Shown: piece after piece, positions 1 to 8,696 of the stretch
Numbering within the stretch: position 1 is the first letter of the stretch
How the letters are laid out: each line of letters starts with the position of its first letter
Source of the DNA: Thermodesulforhabdaceae bacterium
GTDB lineage: Bacteria; Desulfobacterota; Syntrophobacteria; Syntrophobacterales; Thermodesulforhabdaceae
Length of the DNA: 64,000 nucleotides
Direction of reading: 5' to 3'
NCBI GenBank assembly: GCA_037482015.1
Contig: JBBFKT010000006.1
Span: 62,001-126,000, forward strand
Notes under the pieces: generated by a model
Told to the model about the DNA's origin: nothing
The model's database searches: none
The model's input: only the letters and a program-made list of their open reading frames with translations
Translations under genes and position numbers: made by a program

Positions 1-131
1 TTATGATAGCAAAAAGAAAATAGGAATGATCTAGTCAGTATCACTATAGCTGGAGTTCGGTGATAAAGGTGGATGGTAATAGATTGCAATTTATAAATAA
101 TTTTTTATCAGGATCGTCTTTGGGGGAAACT

Positions 132-614
132 ATGGGAAGTCATAAAAATTCAGTTGAATGTAAAGAAGAAGCAAGATTTACCGTAAGGATCCCAGTGACG
201 ATTCACTTTGGGGATACAGATCCTTACGGAGTGGTCTATTTTGCTTCTTATTTCAGGTATTGTCATCATGGCATTGAAGCTTTTTTTAATCATTATGGTT
301 TTCCACCGCATCAGTATTTTCGAAATGTTGAAAGAGGTTTTGGTCTTCCGGTGGTGGATGCTTCCTGCCGATTCCTTAAGCCTGTAAAGTATGGTGACGA
401 ACTATGGCTTGATGTGTCTGTTAAAAGCTTCAAAAGCAAATCTGTTACTTTTGATTTTCGTTTTTACGAGAAAGCAAAAGAACTCCTTGTTGCCCAGGGT
501 GAAGCTACCATCGTTGCAATAGATAGAACTTGGAGAGCCTGTGATCTGCCACCCGAAGTTCTTGAATGTCTTTCTAAGATTTGCGCGCCAAAACCAACTC
601 CTACTACGGCATAG
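132..614 (+). CDS. Acyl-CoA thioesterase, 4HBT (hotdog-fold) family
   Basis: Predicted cytoplasmic hydrolase of acyl-CoA thioesters. The N-terminal part holds the 4-hydroxybenzoyl-CoA thioesterase signature, FGDTDPYGVVYFASYF, with the aspartate and the G-V-V-Y-F helix start that define the YbgC/4HBT subfamily. The fold ends with the usual beta-strand that reads VAQGEATIVAID. At 160 aa it is close to the family's usual 130-160 aa. I chose the ATG at 132, behind a GGGGG ribosome binding site. An in-frame GTG at 60 would add 24 residues that do not resemble the family, and its GGAG lies only 4 nt away. The substrate cannot be read from the sequence. The gene converges on the DGC-domain gene; no strong terminator lies between them. 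Confidence 0.8.
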   Translation: MGSHKNSVECKEEARFTVRIPVTIHFGDTDPYGVVYFASYFRYCHHGIEAFFNHYGFPPHQYFRNVERGFGLPVVDASCRFLKPVKYGDELWLDVSVKSFKSKSVTFDFRFYEKAKELLVAQGEATIVAIDRTWRACDLPPEVLECLSKICAPKPTPTTA

Positions 615-686
615 AGTTAGTAGTCATTGTGGGAACGACGCGATATCGTTTCCTGATATTCTCTAATACAGAAAATCGTTACGCTT

Positions 687-1088
687 TTAATCAGATTTTG
701 ATCTTTTTATGGGCAAAGACTTAACCGCGTTTTTAACTTTCTCAATATCGTCTCTTGAGAGATTGAAGTTTTTGTTTTTCTGAATTCCGAGATCGGTTGT
801 AATGACCAGGTAGGCACCTAAAGGCACTCCAGCACTTTGGAGTGTTGCTTTTGCACAACCTATCTCGCAACCGTCAATTACAATCATAGCCGGAGCGTCC
901 TTTGCAGATTGAACGAATCCACCGAGACGACCTCCAATTCCAGCTAGACAATACATTTTTCCAAAGCCTTCGACCGTGAGTTCTACTGCAGCCTGATTTG
1001 AAAGTTGCCCAACATTTGATCCACCGGAACAGGCAAGAATCATTATGTTGTCTTGTGGAGCTTCACAGCTACATTTTTCTACTGACAT
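687..1088 (-). CDS. DGC-domain putative zinc-binding protein
   Basis: A 133-aa Cys-rich protein with the Asp-Gly-Cys motif that names the DGC domain family: IDGCEIGCAKATL around residues 71-83. Further cysteines lie at positions 6, 8, 20 and 47. The family is annotated as putative metal (zinc) binding and has no established reaction. It is last in a minus-strand group with a CxxC thioredoxin-like protein and an ArsR regulator, 83 bp after the thioredoxin gene. That combination recurs in arsenic or metal-stress loci, so a role in metal(loid) handling is likely but inferred. The ribosome binding site is strong (AGGAGG before the ATG). Confidence 0.75.
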   Translation of the reverse strand: MSVEKCSCEAPQDNIMILACSGGSNVGQLSNQAAVELTVEGFGKMYCLAGIGGRLGGFVQSAKDAPAMIVIDGCEIGCAKATLQSAGVPLGAYLVITTDLGIQKNKNFNLSRDDIEKVKNAVKSLPIKRSKSD

Positions 1089-1171
1089 TTATCTACACCT
1101 CCTTTTCACTATTTAGGTAGGGCGACTATTGGGTCACCCATACCCGAGCGAAGGCAATGTTCTTAATACGC

Positions 1172-1405
1172 TTATTTTTTAAGCCATTTTTTAACTTCTT
1201 CTTTGGTTGGCACTTTACCAACAGACTTCACTTCTCCATCTATGACGACGGCTGGAGTGCCAAATACCCCGTATGAGGCTATCTGATTGGGGTCGGTCAC
1301 TTTCTCTACATTTGCTGCAATTCCGCATTCTGCTAAAGCATCCATTACAATGGATGCAGTTTGTTTGCATCTGGGGCAACCAGGTCCTAAGATTTTCACA
1401 TCCAT
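1172..1405 (-). CDS. Small thioredoxin-like redox protein (TM0996/MTH895 type)
   Basis: A 77-aa cytoplasmic disulfide protein. The N-terminal strand leads into the active site GPGCPRCKQ (Cys10, Cys13), followed by a conserved cis-proline region, FGTPAVVIDG. Length and layout match the archaeal/bacterial 'redox-active disulfide protein 2' family, which is shorter than true thioredoxin. It overlaps the arsR stop codon by 10 bp, so the two are co-transcribed and probably translationally coupled. The context suggests delivery of electrons to a metal(loid)-stress function; the partner is unknown. Confidence 0.85.
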   Translation of the reverse strand: MDVKILGPGCPRCKQTASIVMDALAECGIAANVEKVTDPNQIASYGVFGTPAVVIDGEVKSVGKVPTKEEVKKWLKK

Positions 1406-1782
1406 GATGTTTCCTCCTTTTTGACTTGTTTTTTAAAAGCCGGGGAACAAATTTGATAACGATCGACTGTGTCGATTCGGAATATAACTTCTTTAATCGC
1501 TGGATCATCTTCAAGCCACTCTTCCAGAAATTGAATCAATATCTTAGCGTAAGGATTGGGAGTTTCTTTATAGACGCGGTAATTGACCCACAGGTTCTCC
1601 TTTGAGTAAGTAATGAGATCAGCTTCTTCTAGCACTTTCAGGTGTTTTGATACAGTTGGTTGGGCAAGTCCGATTAGAGCCTGTATTTCACAAACACACA
1701 TTTCCCTTTTCAAAAGGGCTTTTAAAATTTTAACTCTGTTAGGTTCAGACAAAGCCTTCATGACTTTTATAAACTGTTTCAT
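1396..1782 (-). CDS. ArsR/SmtB-family metalloregulatory repressor
   Basis: A 128-aa winged-helix repressor. Residues 8-75 form the HTH: LSEPNRVKILKALL, then the recognition helix AQPTVSKHLKVLEE. The metal box reads MCVCEI (Cys29, Cys31), matching the ELCVCDL sensor site of arsenic(III)/antimony(III) repressors. I start it at 1782, where AAGGA sits 9-10 nt upstream. The longer in-frame ATG at 1821 has no ribosome binding site and lies inside a candidate promoter -10 region. It heads the minus-strand unit arsR-thioredoxin-DGC and is divergent from the TauE/SafE permease gene, so it may control both directions. No arsB, acr3, arsP or arsC gene is nearby. Confidence 0.88.
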   Translation of the reverse strand: MKQFIKVMKALSEPNRVKILKALLKREMCVCEIQALIGLAQPTVSKHLKVLEEADLITYSKENLWVNYRVYKETPNPYAKILIQFLEEWLEDDPAIKEVIFRIDTVDRYQICSPAFKKQVKKEETSWM

Positions 1783-1816
1783 TTGAGCTTTTCCTTTCTT
1801 GACGTATTCATAAATG

Positions 1817-1845
1817 CTCATATAGTTTGATGGTTAAAAAGTCAA
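1817..1845 (-). promoter_or_regulatory. Candidate promoter for arsR unit
   Basis: On the minus strand, TTGACT (1840-1845) is followed after 17 nt by TATGAG (1817-1822). The -10 match is weak, and a TATATG at 15 nt spacing is an alternative. Either would place the transcript start downstream of the ATG at 1821, which supports the internal start at 1782. A related word, ATAGTTT, occurs at 1822 and again near 1878, and could be part of an ArsR operator. Confidence 0.35.
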
Positions 1846-1971
1846 TAAAATTCCCTGCTTCAAAAGAATGATTGTGTTATAGTTTATTCTCACTTTAAGG
1901 AAAAGGTTCAAGAAAAAACAGACTTCATCAAAAGGAATGGAATAATCTTTAATGAGAAGGAGAGCCTCAAA

Positions 1972-2763
1972 ATGGACACCTTTAAGAAGCGCTTATTTCA
2001 TTCTCTGTGGATAGGTTTTCTCGCCGGAGTATTCGGAGGACTTGTAGGAATTGGCGGAGGAGTGGTGATGATTCCTCTCATGGTTGCTGTTCTTAAGCTT
2101 TCTCAGCACCGTGCCCATGGAACAAGTCTTCTAGCCCTGGTTTTTACTGGGCTTACTGGAGCTATAACTTACGGTTTGAAAGGAGAAGTTGACATTATTG
2201 CAGGAATTACCTTGGCTGTAACTGCTATATTTGCAGCTATTGCAGGAGCTAACTTTGCTAATAGCCTTCCAGAATGGAAACTTAAAAGATCCTTTGGAGC
2301 TTTTCTTATTTTTGCTTCCCTGGTCCTGGTATTAAAACCCTTATTGCTAGCTCATTATCATGCAACCATAGCTGGTTTACCCAAAATTGCAGGTTTGTTA
2401 GTCGTTGGGATAGCCACAGGCTTTCTGGCTGGCATGATGGGAATAGGAGGCGGAACAATTACTGTTCCTGCTCTTGTATTGCTTTTTAACTACGGACAAC
2501 ACATAGCTCAAGGAACATCCCTTCTTTGTATGGTGCCTGCCGGAGCAATGGGATCCTATACTCACTGGCGCCTGAAAAACGTTGCCGTTGATCTTTTGCC
2601 AGGGCTTATTATAGGGATCATCTTAGGAACAACCATTGGAAGTAATGTGGCTCTGGTATTAAAGGAGAGCGTCCTGCGAATATTATTCGCTTTAATAGTT
2701 TGCTGGACTGGTATGAGATTTTTGAGAACCCCAAGACCTGCAATCGTTGCCCTTGAGGACTAA
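1972..2763 (+). CDS. TauE/SafE-family sulfite/organosulfonate exporter-like permease
   Basis: A 263-aa integral membrane protein with about eight predicted hydrophobic helices. Two internal repeats each start with the family's glycine motif: GLVGIGGGVVMIPL near residue 25 and GMMGIGGGTITVPAL near residue 160. Members export sulfite, sulfoacetate or related anions; the exact substrate cannot be told from sequence. It is divergent from the arsR operon and followed after 3 bp by a DUF374 acyltransferase, which suggests co-transcription. If the ArsR protein controls it, it would be part of a thiol or metalloid stress response, but that is inference. The ribosome binding site AAGGAG is good. Confidence 0.85.
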   Translation: MDTFKKRLFHSLWIGFLAGVFGGLVGIGGGVVMIPLMVAVLKLSQHRAHGTSLLALVFTGLTGAITYGLKGEVDIIAGITLAVTAIFAAIAGANFANSLPEWKLKRSFGAFLIFASLVLVLKPLLLAHYHATIAGLPKIAGLLVVGIATGFLAGMMGIGGGTITVPALVLLFNYGQHIAQGTSLLCMVPAGAMGSYTHWRLKNVAVDLLPGLIIGIILGTTIGSNVALVLKESVLRILFALIVCWTGMRFLRTPRPAIVALED

Positions 2764-2766
2764 ATA

Positions 2767-3516
2767 ATGGCAGAAAGATTGATTCCAAGGGGTAGATATG
2801 CTTTCTTAAACTTCATAACAGATTATTTTTTATCACTTATAAGTTTGTCCTGCCGCTATTCTCTGGATGGTATATACACCACCACAAAAATGTTTTTGGA
2901 AAAGAGGCATGGGATATTAGCTTTCTGGCACAGGGACCTTGTAGGAATGCTTTCTTTCTTTTTCAGACTGCCCTCTTTATCGAAAATTAAAGTATTTGAT
3001 GCTAACGACAAAATGATCCTACCAGCATTTTTAAATATTCCCTTTCCCGATGTATCTGCTGTTATGGTTAGTGCAAGCCGGGATGGGGAGATCGTGAATC
3101 ACTTACTGAAACAGTCTGGCTTTAGCACAATAAGAGGTTCTTCAGGGACCTATGGCTTAAGAGCAGCTTTTGGAGTTTTACAATATTTCAAGACTAGAGC
3201 TGGATTCCCTGCCTGTGTAATTATGATTGCGGATGGAAGTCGCGGCCCCGCTTGCGAAGTGCAGAGAGGAATTCCTTTTCTCGCTCGTCTTACCAAATCT
3301 GTCATTATACCCTGCGCCAGCGCTTCTTTTCCTTCTTTTTCCGTTCCTTCTTGGGATAGAATGATTGTCCCGATTCCTTTTTCTCGGATTGGTATTGTTT
3401 TTGGAAATCCTATCGAACCAGGCGGGGAGAGTGATGATGTGTTTGCATGCCAGGTTAAACACGCCATTGACGTTTGTTATGAAAAAGCTTTGAGAGTGGT
3501 TAGAGGTAGTTCTTGA
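2767..3516 (+). CDS. DUF374 lysophospholipid acyltransferase-like protein
   Basis: A 249-aa protein of the DUF374 group in the LPLAT superfamily, which includes lipid A and phospholipid acyltransferases. Recognisable blocks are AFWHRDLVGML (the H-x-x-x-D-like site), VSASRDGEIVNHLLKQSGF with RGSSGTYGLRA, and ADGSRGPACEVQRGIPFLA, the usual DUF374 'DGPRGP' region. It is likely a peripheral inner-membrane enzyme transferring acyl groups to a lipid acceptor; the acceptor is unknown. It starts 3 bp after the TauE/SafE gene and ends in a 176-bp gap before thiolase, in which I see no further gene. Confidence 0.8.
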   Translation: MAERLIPRGRYAFLNFITDYFLSLISLSCRYSLDGIYTTTKMFLEKRHGILAFWHRDLVGMLSFFFRLPSLSKIKVFDANDKMILPAFLNIPFPDVSAVMVSASRDGEIVNHLLKQSGFSTIRGSSGTYGLRAAFGVLQYFKTRAGFPACVIMIADGSRGPACEVQRGIPFLARLTKSVIIPCASASFPSFSVPSWDRMIVPIPFSRIGIVFGNPIEPGGESDDVFACQVKHAIDVCYEKALRVVRGSS

Positions 3517-3692
3517 TTTTGAAAGTTGGCTTTGGTTGACATTTCTAAACAAGGTTTGATAAGGTTTTCGCGAACATTCATGATCTTCATAAGGATCTTT
3601 TGGTTGTGGTTTTAGTGGGGGCACAGCATCATAATATTTGTGGCTCTGGTACGATTTGAATTTATACAAAACAATTTTTAGGAGGGGAATGT

Positions 3693-4874
3693 ATGAATAC
3701 TCCGGTTATTGCCATGGCTGTTAGAACTCCAGTTGGAAGTTTTGGGCGATCTCTTACCAATATTTCAGCAGTGGAACTTGGTGTAATTGCTCTTAAAGAA
3801 GCTTTGACTCGCCTTAATTTGGACCCAAAGGAAGTTGATGAAGTTATACTTGGTAATGTGCTTCAGGCAGGGCAGGGACAGAATCCTGCGAGACAGGTTG
3901 CTGTTCATGCTGGAATTCCAATAGAAGTGCCTGCCTATACTATTAACAAAGTCTGTGCTTCAGGTCTCAAATCCGTAATGCTGGCTGCTCAGAGTGTTAT
4001 GCTTGGGGAAGCCGATGTGGTTGTCGCTGGCGGTATAGAAAATATGAGTCAGGCTCCTTATGCTCTTCCCAAGGTGAGATGGGGACAGAGAATGGGGGAT
4101 GGCAATCTTGTTGACCTAATGATTTTCGATGGTCTTTGGGATATCTTTAACGGCTACCACATGGGAATCACGGCGGAAAACCTAGCTGAAAAGTATGGCA
4201 TTACAAGGGAAGAACAAGACGAATTTGCTTTAGGAAGCCAGCAAAAAGCGGAAGCCGCTATTAAAGCTGGAAAGTTTAAGGAAGAAATTGTTCCTGTCTT
4301 GATTCCTCAAAAGAAAGGTGATCCTGTTGTTTTTGATACGGATGAACATCCCCGCTTTGGAACTACTTTGGATGCCTTGAGCAAACTTCCTCCAGCTTTT
4401 AAAAAAGGCGGAACTGTAACGGCAGGTAATGCTTCCGGTATAAATGACGGAGCGGCAATTATTATAGTGATGTCAGAAAAGAAAGCGGTTTCTCTTGGCA
4501 TAACGCCTCTTGCTACTATTAAATCCTGGGGAACGGCAGGAGTAGATCCAAGTATTATGGGGATTGGTCCTGTGCCCGCCAGCAAAAAAGCTCTAGCAAA
4601 AGCCGGATGGACGGTGGCCGATCTTGATCTTATTGAAGCCAACGAAGCTTTTGCAGCTCAAGCTATTGCGGTAAATCGGGAAATGGGATGGGATCTTGGT
4701 AAGGTCAACGTAAATGGTGGAGCAATAGCTCTGGGACATCCTATTGGGGCTTCCGGGGCGCGAATCTTAACAACGCTTCTTTACGAAATGAAGCGGCGTG
4801 GAGCTAAAAAGGGAATTGCTACGCTCTGCATCGGTGGTGGTCAGGGAGCTGCTCTTACAGTTGAGCGTTCCTAA
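3693..4874 (+). CDS. Acetyl-CoA C-acetyltransferase (thiolase)
   Basis: A 393-aa type II thiolase, full length for the family. It catalyses reversible condensation or cleavage between two acetyl-CoA and acetoacetyl-CoA. The nucleophile Cys88 is in [11 protein letters not shown], His349 in [13 protein letters not shown] and Cys379 in [11 protein letters not shown]. An AGGAGGGG ribosome binding site precedes the ATG. The enoyl-CoA hydratase gene follows after 42 bp on the same strand, so the pair probably works in beta-oxidation or in a short-chain acyl-CoA route; direction cannot be told. No hydroxyacyl-CoA dehydrogenase is adjacent. Confidence 0.93.
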   Translation: MNTPVIAMAVRTPVGSFGRSLTNISAVELGVIALKEALTRLNLDPKEVDEVILGNVLQAGQGQNPARQVAVHAGIPIEVPAYTINKVCASGLKSVMLAAQSVMLGEADVVVAGGIENMSQAPYALPKVRWGQRMGDGNLVDLMIFDGLWDIFNGYHMGITAENLAEKYGITREEQDEFALGSQQKAEAAIKAGKFKEEIVPVLIPQKKGDPVVFDTDEHPRFGTTLDALSKLPPAFKKGGTVTAGNASGINDGAAIIIVMSEKKAVSLGITPLATIKSWGTAGVDPSIMGIGPVPASKKALAKAGWTVADLDLIEANEAFAAQAIAVNREMGWDLGKVNVNGGAIALGHPIGASGARILTTLLYEMKRRGAKKGIATLCIGGGQGAALTVERS

Positions 4875-4916
4875 AAAAGCGTTTCATATTTTTTAGCATC
4901 AAGGAGGGAATTAAAA

Positions 4917-5711
4917 ATGGCTTACGAAAACATCCTTTTTGAAGTTAGAGACGACGGGGTGGCCGTGCTAACGGTAAACCGTCCAAAATCACTTAATGCT
5001 TTAAATCCTCAGACTCTTGAAGAAATTGACCGAGCTCTTGACGAAGTAGAACAGAACGACAAAATAAAAGTGCTGGTTATTACGGGTGCTGGCGATAAAG
5101 CTTTTATCGCTGGAGCCGATATTACTGAATTTCCTAAAATGAACTCTCTGCAAGCTTATAAGTTTGCAGAGAAAGGACAGATGGTGTTTTTCCGCCTTGA
5201 GCAACTCCCTAAACCCGTTATTGCATGTGTTAATGGGTTTGCTTTAGGGGGCGGTTGTGAACTGGCTATGAGTTGCGATTTTATTTACGCTTCGGATAAG
5301 GCAAAATTTGGACAGCCAGAGGTTAACCTTGGAATCATTCCCGGATTTGGTGGAACTCAGCGCTTAGCTCGACTTGTCGGCAGAGCGAAAGCTAAAGAAC
5401 TCTGCATGACGGGTGAGATGATATCGGCTGAAGAAGCAAAGAATATCGGACTGGTAGCGAAAATTTTCCCTGCTGAGACGCTTATTGAAGAGACTCTTAA
5501 GGTGGCTTCAGCTCTTGCCCAGAAAAGTCAGGTAGCTTTGAGAGCCATCAAAAAAGTGATTGATGAAGGCGTTGGTTCGGATCTTCGGAGTGGTTGTCTG
5601 CTCGAAGCTAATGCCTTTGCTCTTACTTTCGCTAGCAGTGATGCTAGAGAAGGTGTCCAAGCCTTTTTGGAAAAAAGAAAACCAAATTTTAAAGGTGGTT
5701 ATGAGTCGTGA
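4917..5711 (+). CDS. Enoyl-CoA hydratase (crotonase)
   Basis: A 264-aa crotonase that hydrates trans-2-enoyl-CoA to 3-hydroxyacyl-CoA. The oxyanion-hole segments FIAGADITEF and GFALGGGCELAMSCDF are intact. Both catalytic glutamates are present, in GGGCELA and GQPEVNLG, unlike the second crotonase of this window. This makes real hydratase activity likely; short-chain (crotonyl-CoA) substrates are typical of this subgroup. It sits 42 bp after thiolase with an AAGGAGGG ribosome binding site, so the two are probably one operon. Confidence 0.92.
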   Translation: MAYENILFEVRDDGVAVLTVNRPKSLNALNPQTLEEIDRALDEVEQNDKIKVLVITGAGDKAFIAGADITEFPKMNSLQAYKFAEKGQMVFFRLEQLPKPVIACVNGFALGGGCELAMSCDFIYASDKAKFGQPEVNLGIIPGFGGTQRLARLVGRAKAKELCMTGEMISAEEAKNIGLVAKIFPAETLIEETLKVASALAQKSQVALRAIKKVIDEGVGSDLRSGCLLEANAFALTFASSDAREGVQAFLEKRKPNFKGGYES

Positions 5712-5729
5712 AAAGTTGCATTTTTTTTC

Positions 5730-5758
5730 TTGACAGATTTGAAAAATAGGTAAATACA
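5730..5758 (+). promoter_or_regulatory. Candidate promoter for EF-hand gene
   Basis: TTGACA (5730-5735) is followed at 16-18 nt by an AT-rich AAATACA that fits a -10 box only loosely. It lies between the hydratase stop and the EF-hand gene, with a start-codon distance of about 60 nt. Confidence 0.35.
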
Positions 5759-5818
5759 AGTGGCGTTGTTGTGGCTCAACAACTTTTAACTATTAACCCT
5801 AATTATGGAGGTTGATTT

Positions 5819-6076
5819 ATGAAGCGTTTGGTAGCTGTTTTGATGGCGTTGGCTTTGGCAGTAGTTTTTGGTGTTGGTTCTGCTGTTGCCGCTGAACAGG
5901 CAAAACCTTGCCCCGACACCTTCAAGGCTCTTGACAAGAATAACGATGGCAAGCTTGCTCTTGATGAGTTCAAGGCTGGTGGCAAGGACAACACCGACGA
6001 TGCTTTCAAAGCAAAAGACGCCAACAAAGATGGTGCACTTACTGTTGAAGAACTCTGCGGCGCTGCTAAGAAGTAA
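5819..6076 (+). CDS. Secreted EF-hand calcium-binding protein
   Basis: An 85-aa exported protein. Residues 1-25 are a Sec signal peptide ending in SAVAA. The mature 60 aa contain two canonical 12-residue EF-hand loops: residues 39-50 (DKNNDGKLALDE) and 67-78 (DANKDGALTVEE), each with Asp at 1, Asp or Asn at 3, Asp at 5, Gly at 6 and Glu at 12. Two cysteines (31 and 80) flank the pair and could form a disulfide that closes the module. It stands alone behind its own ribosome binding site (GGAGG) and is followed by a perfect terminator palindrome. The role is unknown; periplasmic calcium binding is the obvious inference. Confidence 0.85.
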   Translation: MKRLVAVLMALALAVVFGVGSAVAAEQAKPCPDTFKALDKNNDGKLALDEFKAGGKDNTDDAFKAKDANKDGALTVEELCGAAKK

Positions 6077-6114
6077 TGAAAAGATAGAAGTGCTACATAT
6101 CTGCTAAAACGAAA

Positions 6115-6154
6115 GCCGGGGCTTGGGATCGATCCCAAGCCCCGGCCATTTTTT
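6115..6154. terminator. Bidirectional terminator between EF-hand gene and rpsU
   Basis: A perfect inverted repeat with 16-bp arms (6115-6130 and 6131-6146), G+C rich at the base, followed by TTTTTT (6149-6154) on the plus strand. On the minus strand the stem is followed by TTTCGTTTT, so it can also end the rpsU transcript. Confidence 0.85.
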
Positions 6155-6179
6155 ATCTCCCATAAGCCAGCAGAAAAAT

Positions 6180-6374
6180 TTAAGCAGAACGCATCAGGCG
6201 ACGTTCTCTGCGCTGGAGTCTCTTAATAGCTTTCTTCTGCTTGATTCTTCTTCGCTCGCCTTTGGACAGGTAATAATTATGCCGCCTTAAAACAGGCTGA
6301 ACGTTTTTCTGGAAGTCCTTTCTTAGCTTTCTTATCTTTTTTTCAAAGGACTCCTTGATTTCAGTTTCTGCCAT
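6180..6374 (-). CDS. rpsU: 30S ribosomal protein bS21
   Basis: A 64-aa, very basic protein of the bS21 family, a small-subunit protein near the anti-Shine-Dalgarno region. It has the family plan: a helix with F-x-x-x-I-R-x-L-R-x-x-F near the N-terminus, VLRRHNYYLSKGERRR (equivalent to the L-x-E-x-R-R-x-x-Y-x-K-P-x-x-x-R segment) and a lysine/arginine tail. Sequence similarity is visible but divergent, so the family call is firmer than any finer placement. It is monocistronic, with its own candidate promoter and a shared downstream terminator. Confidence 0.8.
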   Translation of the reverse strand: MAETEIKESFEKKIRKLRKDFQKNVQPVLRRHNYYLSKGERRRIKQKKAIKRLQRRERRLMRSA

Positions 6375-6463
6375 TTAACCTTTCACCCACCTTTCACGTA
6401 AGTTCTTAATTTGACAGTAAAAATTTTGTTTTGATTGTTCTGCTGGCTTATGTCACGAGGCTT

Positions 6464-6492
6464 CAAATAACATAGATCATACTATCTGACAA
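6464..6492 (-). promoter_or_regulatory. Candidate promoter for rpsU
   Basis: On the minus strand, TTGTCA (6487-6492), a 17-nt spacer and TATTTG (6464-6469). The leader to the rpsU start would be about 80 nt. The rest of the 6375-6641 gap (267 bp) shows no gene. Confidence 0.4.
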
Positions 6493-6641
6493 GCTTAAAC
6501 GAAGTCTATTAAAAAACCTCCTTATTGAAGCGATTTAAGCAAGTCAGAAAGAATGCCCAAATTCCTTATATTTTAAGTATTAAGCTTGAACAACCACAGA
6601 AAGTTTATCACATGACGCTATTACGAAGTCATAAGCTTTTT

Positions 6642-7958
6642 TCACTTTCTTTCGTCCACAAAAAGCATGATGTTTCCCTGAGAGTCTCTTTTTAGGGAAG
6701 GCAATTCCACAAGTTTAATCTGAGGCGTAATACCTATAAAGTTTGCCACTTTTTGGCGCATTTCATCCACGAAGGTTCTTTGATCTTTCATTTTGTCGAA
6801 GAAAAATTCTTCGGTGATCCCTATTCTGATTTCCAGATGATCTTCATGACCTTCTCTAACTACCGCGAGCTGGTATGGAGGACGATAGCCTTTAATACGT
6901 TCGATTACTTCACCAATCCTTTGAGGGACAATATTAATACCCTTGATTACCACAACATCATCACTTCGACCCTCAATTCGGCTTATTCTAATAGTTGTTC
7001 TGCCACAGGCACAGGGTGTGTCTATAATTCTACATAAGTCACCGGTGCGATACCTAACGACCGGAAAAGCTTCTTTGGTTAGAGTTGTTATAACTAACTC
7101 ACCCTGTGAACCGGGAGGCAGAACTTCCCCGGTTGCAGGATCGATGACTTCAACTATAAAATGATCTTCCTGAACATGCATGCCGGCTTTTTCAAGACAT
7201 TCCCCTGCCACCCCAGGACCCATTACCTCGCTTACTCCGTAGTTGTCGGTGGCTGTAACGAAGAGCCGTTCTTCTATTTCTCGACGCATTTCCTCCGTCC
7301 AGGGTTCACCACCGCACACCACATGCCGCAAGGATAGAGTTTTGGGATCGATACCTAGAAGGTTCATACGATCGGCTATGACCAGGGCGTAAGAGGGGGT
7401 TGATACTAAAACCGTGCTTCTGAAATCTCGCATTACGTATATTTGTCGTTCGGTTCGGCCGGTGGATGTGGGGAGAACTGATGCTCCTATGAGTTCAGCT
7501 CCGTAGTGAATTCCTAGCCCGCCCGTAAGCAATCCGTAGCCAAAGGTGATTTGAATAACATCATCGGGAGTGACTCCAGCGGCTGTAAGAACCCGAGCAA
7601 CCAAACGGCTCCACGTTTTCAGATCCTGTCTGGTATAACCAACGACTCTCGGGTTCGTCATTGTGCCCGAAGAAGAATGAATACGCACAATTTCTCGAAG
7701 TGGCACAGCAAACATTTCGTATGGATAACTGTTGCTGATGTCTTCACTGGTCGTGAATGGAAGTTTTTTCAAATCATCTAGATCTGTAAGATCCTCTTCG
7801 GGTATAAAACCTATAGCTTTGAATCTTCGACGGTAAAAGGCAACGTTTTTATAAACGCGATTCAAAGTCGCTTGAAGCCTTTCTAGCTGAAGTTGTCGAA
7901 GTTCTTCTCGATCCATGCATTCTTTTTCTGGATCCCAGATCCTGTGATCGTATCCCAC
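6642..7958 (-). CDS. paaK: Phenylacetate-CoA ligase family enzyme
   Basis: A 438-aa AMP-forming aryl-CoA ligase. It activates phenylacetate, or a related aryl acid such as indoleacetate, with ATP and CoA. The P-loop-like AMP signature is HSSSGTMTNPRVVGYT; a glycine-rich acid-binding region follows (ITFGYGLLTGG), then the hinge motif VRYRTGDLCRI and a zinc-like site, PCACGRTTIRISRIEG. Length is typical for PaaK. The start is GTG with GGAGGG 8 nt upstream. It follows livF by 3 bp and is the last gene of the Liv transporter unit, so the imported ligand may be an aromatic acid or an aromatic amino acid degraded to one. Substrate choice is inference. Confidence 0.88.
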   Translation of the reverse strand: MGYDHRIWDPEKECMDREELRQLQLERLQATLNRVYKNVAFYRRRFKAIGFIPEEDLTDLDDLKKLPFTTSEDISNSYPYEMFAVPLREIVRIHSSSGTMTNPRVVGYTRQDLKTWSRLVARVLTAAGVTPDDVIQITFGYGLLTGGLGIHYGAELIGASVLPTSTGRTERQIYVMRDFRSTVLVSTPSYALVIADRMNLLGIDPKTLSLRHVVCGGEPWTEEMRREIEERLFVTATDNYGVSEVMGPGVAGECLEKAGMHVQEDHFIVEVIDPATGEVLPPGSQGELVITTLTKEAFPVVRYRTGDLCRIIDTPCACGRTTIRISRIEGRSDDVVVIKGINIVPQRIGEVIERIKGYRPPYQLAVVREGHEDHLEIRIGITEEFFFDKMKDQRTFVDEMRQKVANFIGITPQIKLVELPSLKRDSQGNIMLFVDERK

Positions 7959-7961
7959 AGC

Positions 7962-8693
7962 CTAACCCTCCCATATCTTTGAAGTGCCCCGTCCCAGATA
8001 GGCACGCTGGACTTCCTTGTGCTCTAAAAGTTCCCTCCCGGTTCCATCAAGCACTATTTTTCCTGTCTCAAACACGTAACCCCGATCGGCAATCTTTAAT
8101 GCCGCTTTGGCGTTCTGTTCTATCAGAAGAATTGTTTTTCCTTCGGATCTTAGTTCTTCAATGATCGAAAAGATTTCTTTAACAATTAGGGGAGCAAGGC
8201 CGAGAGATGGTTCATCCAGAATTAGAAACTGAGGTTGGTTCATAAGAGCTCTTGCAATAGCCAGCATTTGTTGTTCGCCTCCACTGAGAGTCCCGGCTCG
8301 CTGCTTTCTCTTCCTGGCTAATACAGGAAACCTAGCAAACATGAGTTCTTTCATTTCCTCTACGAATCTGCGATTTTTCCTTTTAAGGAAGGCCCCCATT
8401 TCCAGGTTAGTTTCCACAGAAAGAGTTGAAAAAATCTCTCGACCCTCAGGCACTAGACCAATTCCAAATTCAATAATTTTTTCTGTTGGGAGATCATTAA
8501 CTGAGTGCCCATCAAAAATAATCGTGCCTTTGGTGGGTTTAAGTAAACCACAAATTACACGCACTACTGTTGTTTTTCCTGCCCCATTTGCACCTACCAG
8601 AGTCACTATTTCTCCTTTAGCAACATGAAAGGAAACACCTTTTAAGGCGTGAATTGCACCGTAGTGTGCGTGGACGCTTTTGACCATGAGCAT
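7962..8693 (-). CDS. livF: Branched-chain amino acid-type ABC transporter ATPase LivF
   Basis: A 243-aa cytoplasmic ABC ATPase that powers a Liv/HAAT importer together with LivG. Walker A is GANGAGKTT, the signature motif LSGGEQQMLAIARAL, and Walker B FLILDEPSLGL followed by the switch histidine region LLIEQNA. The EIVTLVGANGAGKTT and VPEGREIFSTLSVE blocks are characteristic of LivF rather than LivG. It lies 3 bp after the LivM-LivG fusion and 3 bp before paaK. Confidence 0.93.
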   Translation of the reverse strand: MLMVKSVHAHYGAIHALKGVSFHVAKGEIVTLVGANGAGKTTVVRVICGLLKPTKGTIIFDGHSVNDLPTEKIIEFGIGLVPEGREIFSTLSVETNLEMGAFLKRKNRRFVEEMKELMFARFPVLARKRKQRAGTLSGGEQQMLAIARALMNQPQFLILDEPSLGLAPLIVKEIFSIIEELRSEGKTILLIEQNAKAALKIADRGYVFETGKIVLDGTGRELLEHKEVQRAYLGRGTSKIWEG

Positions 8694-8696
8694 GCT

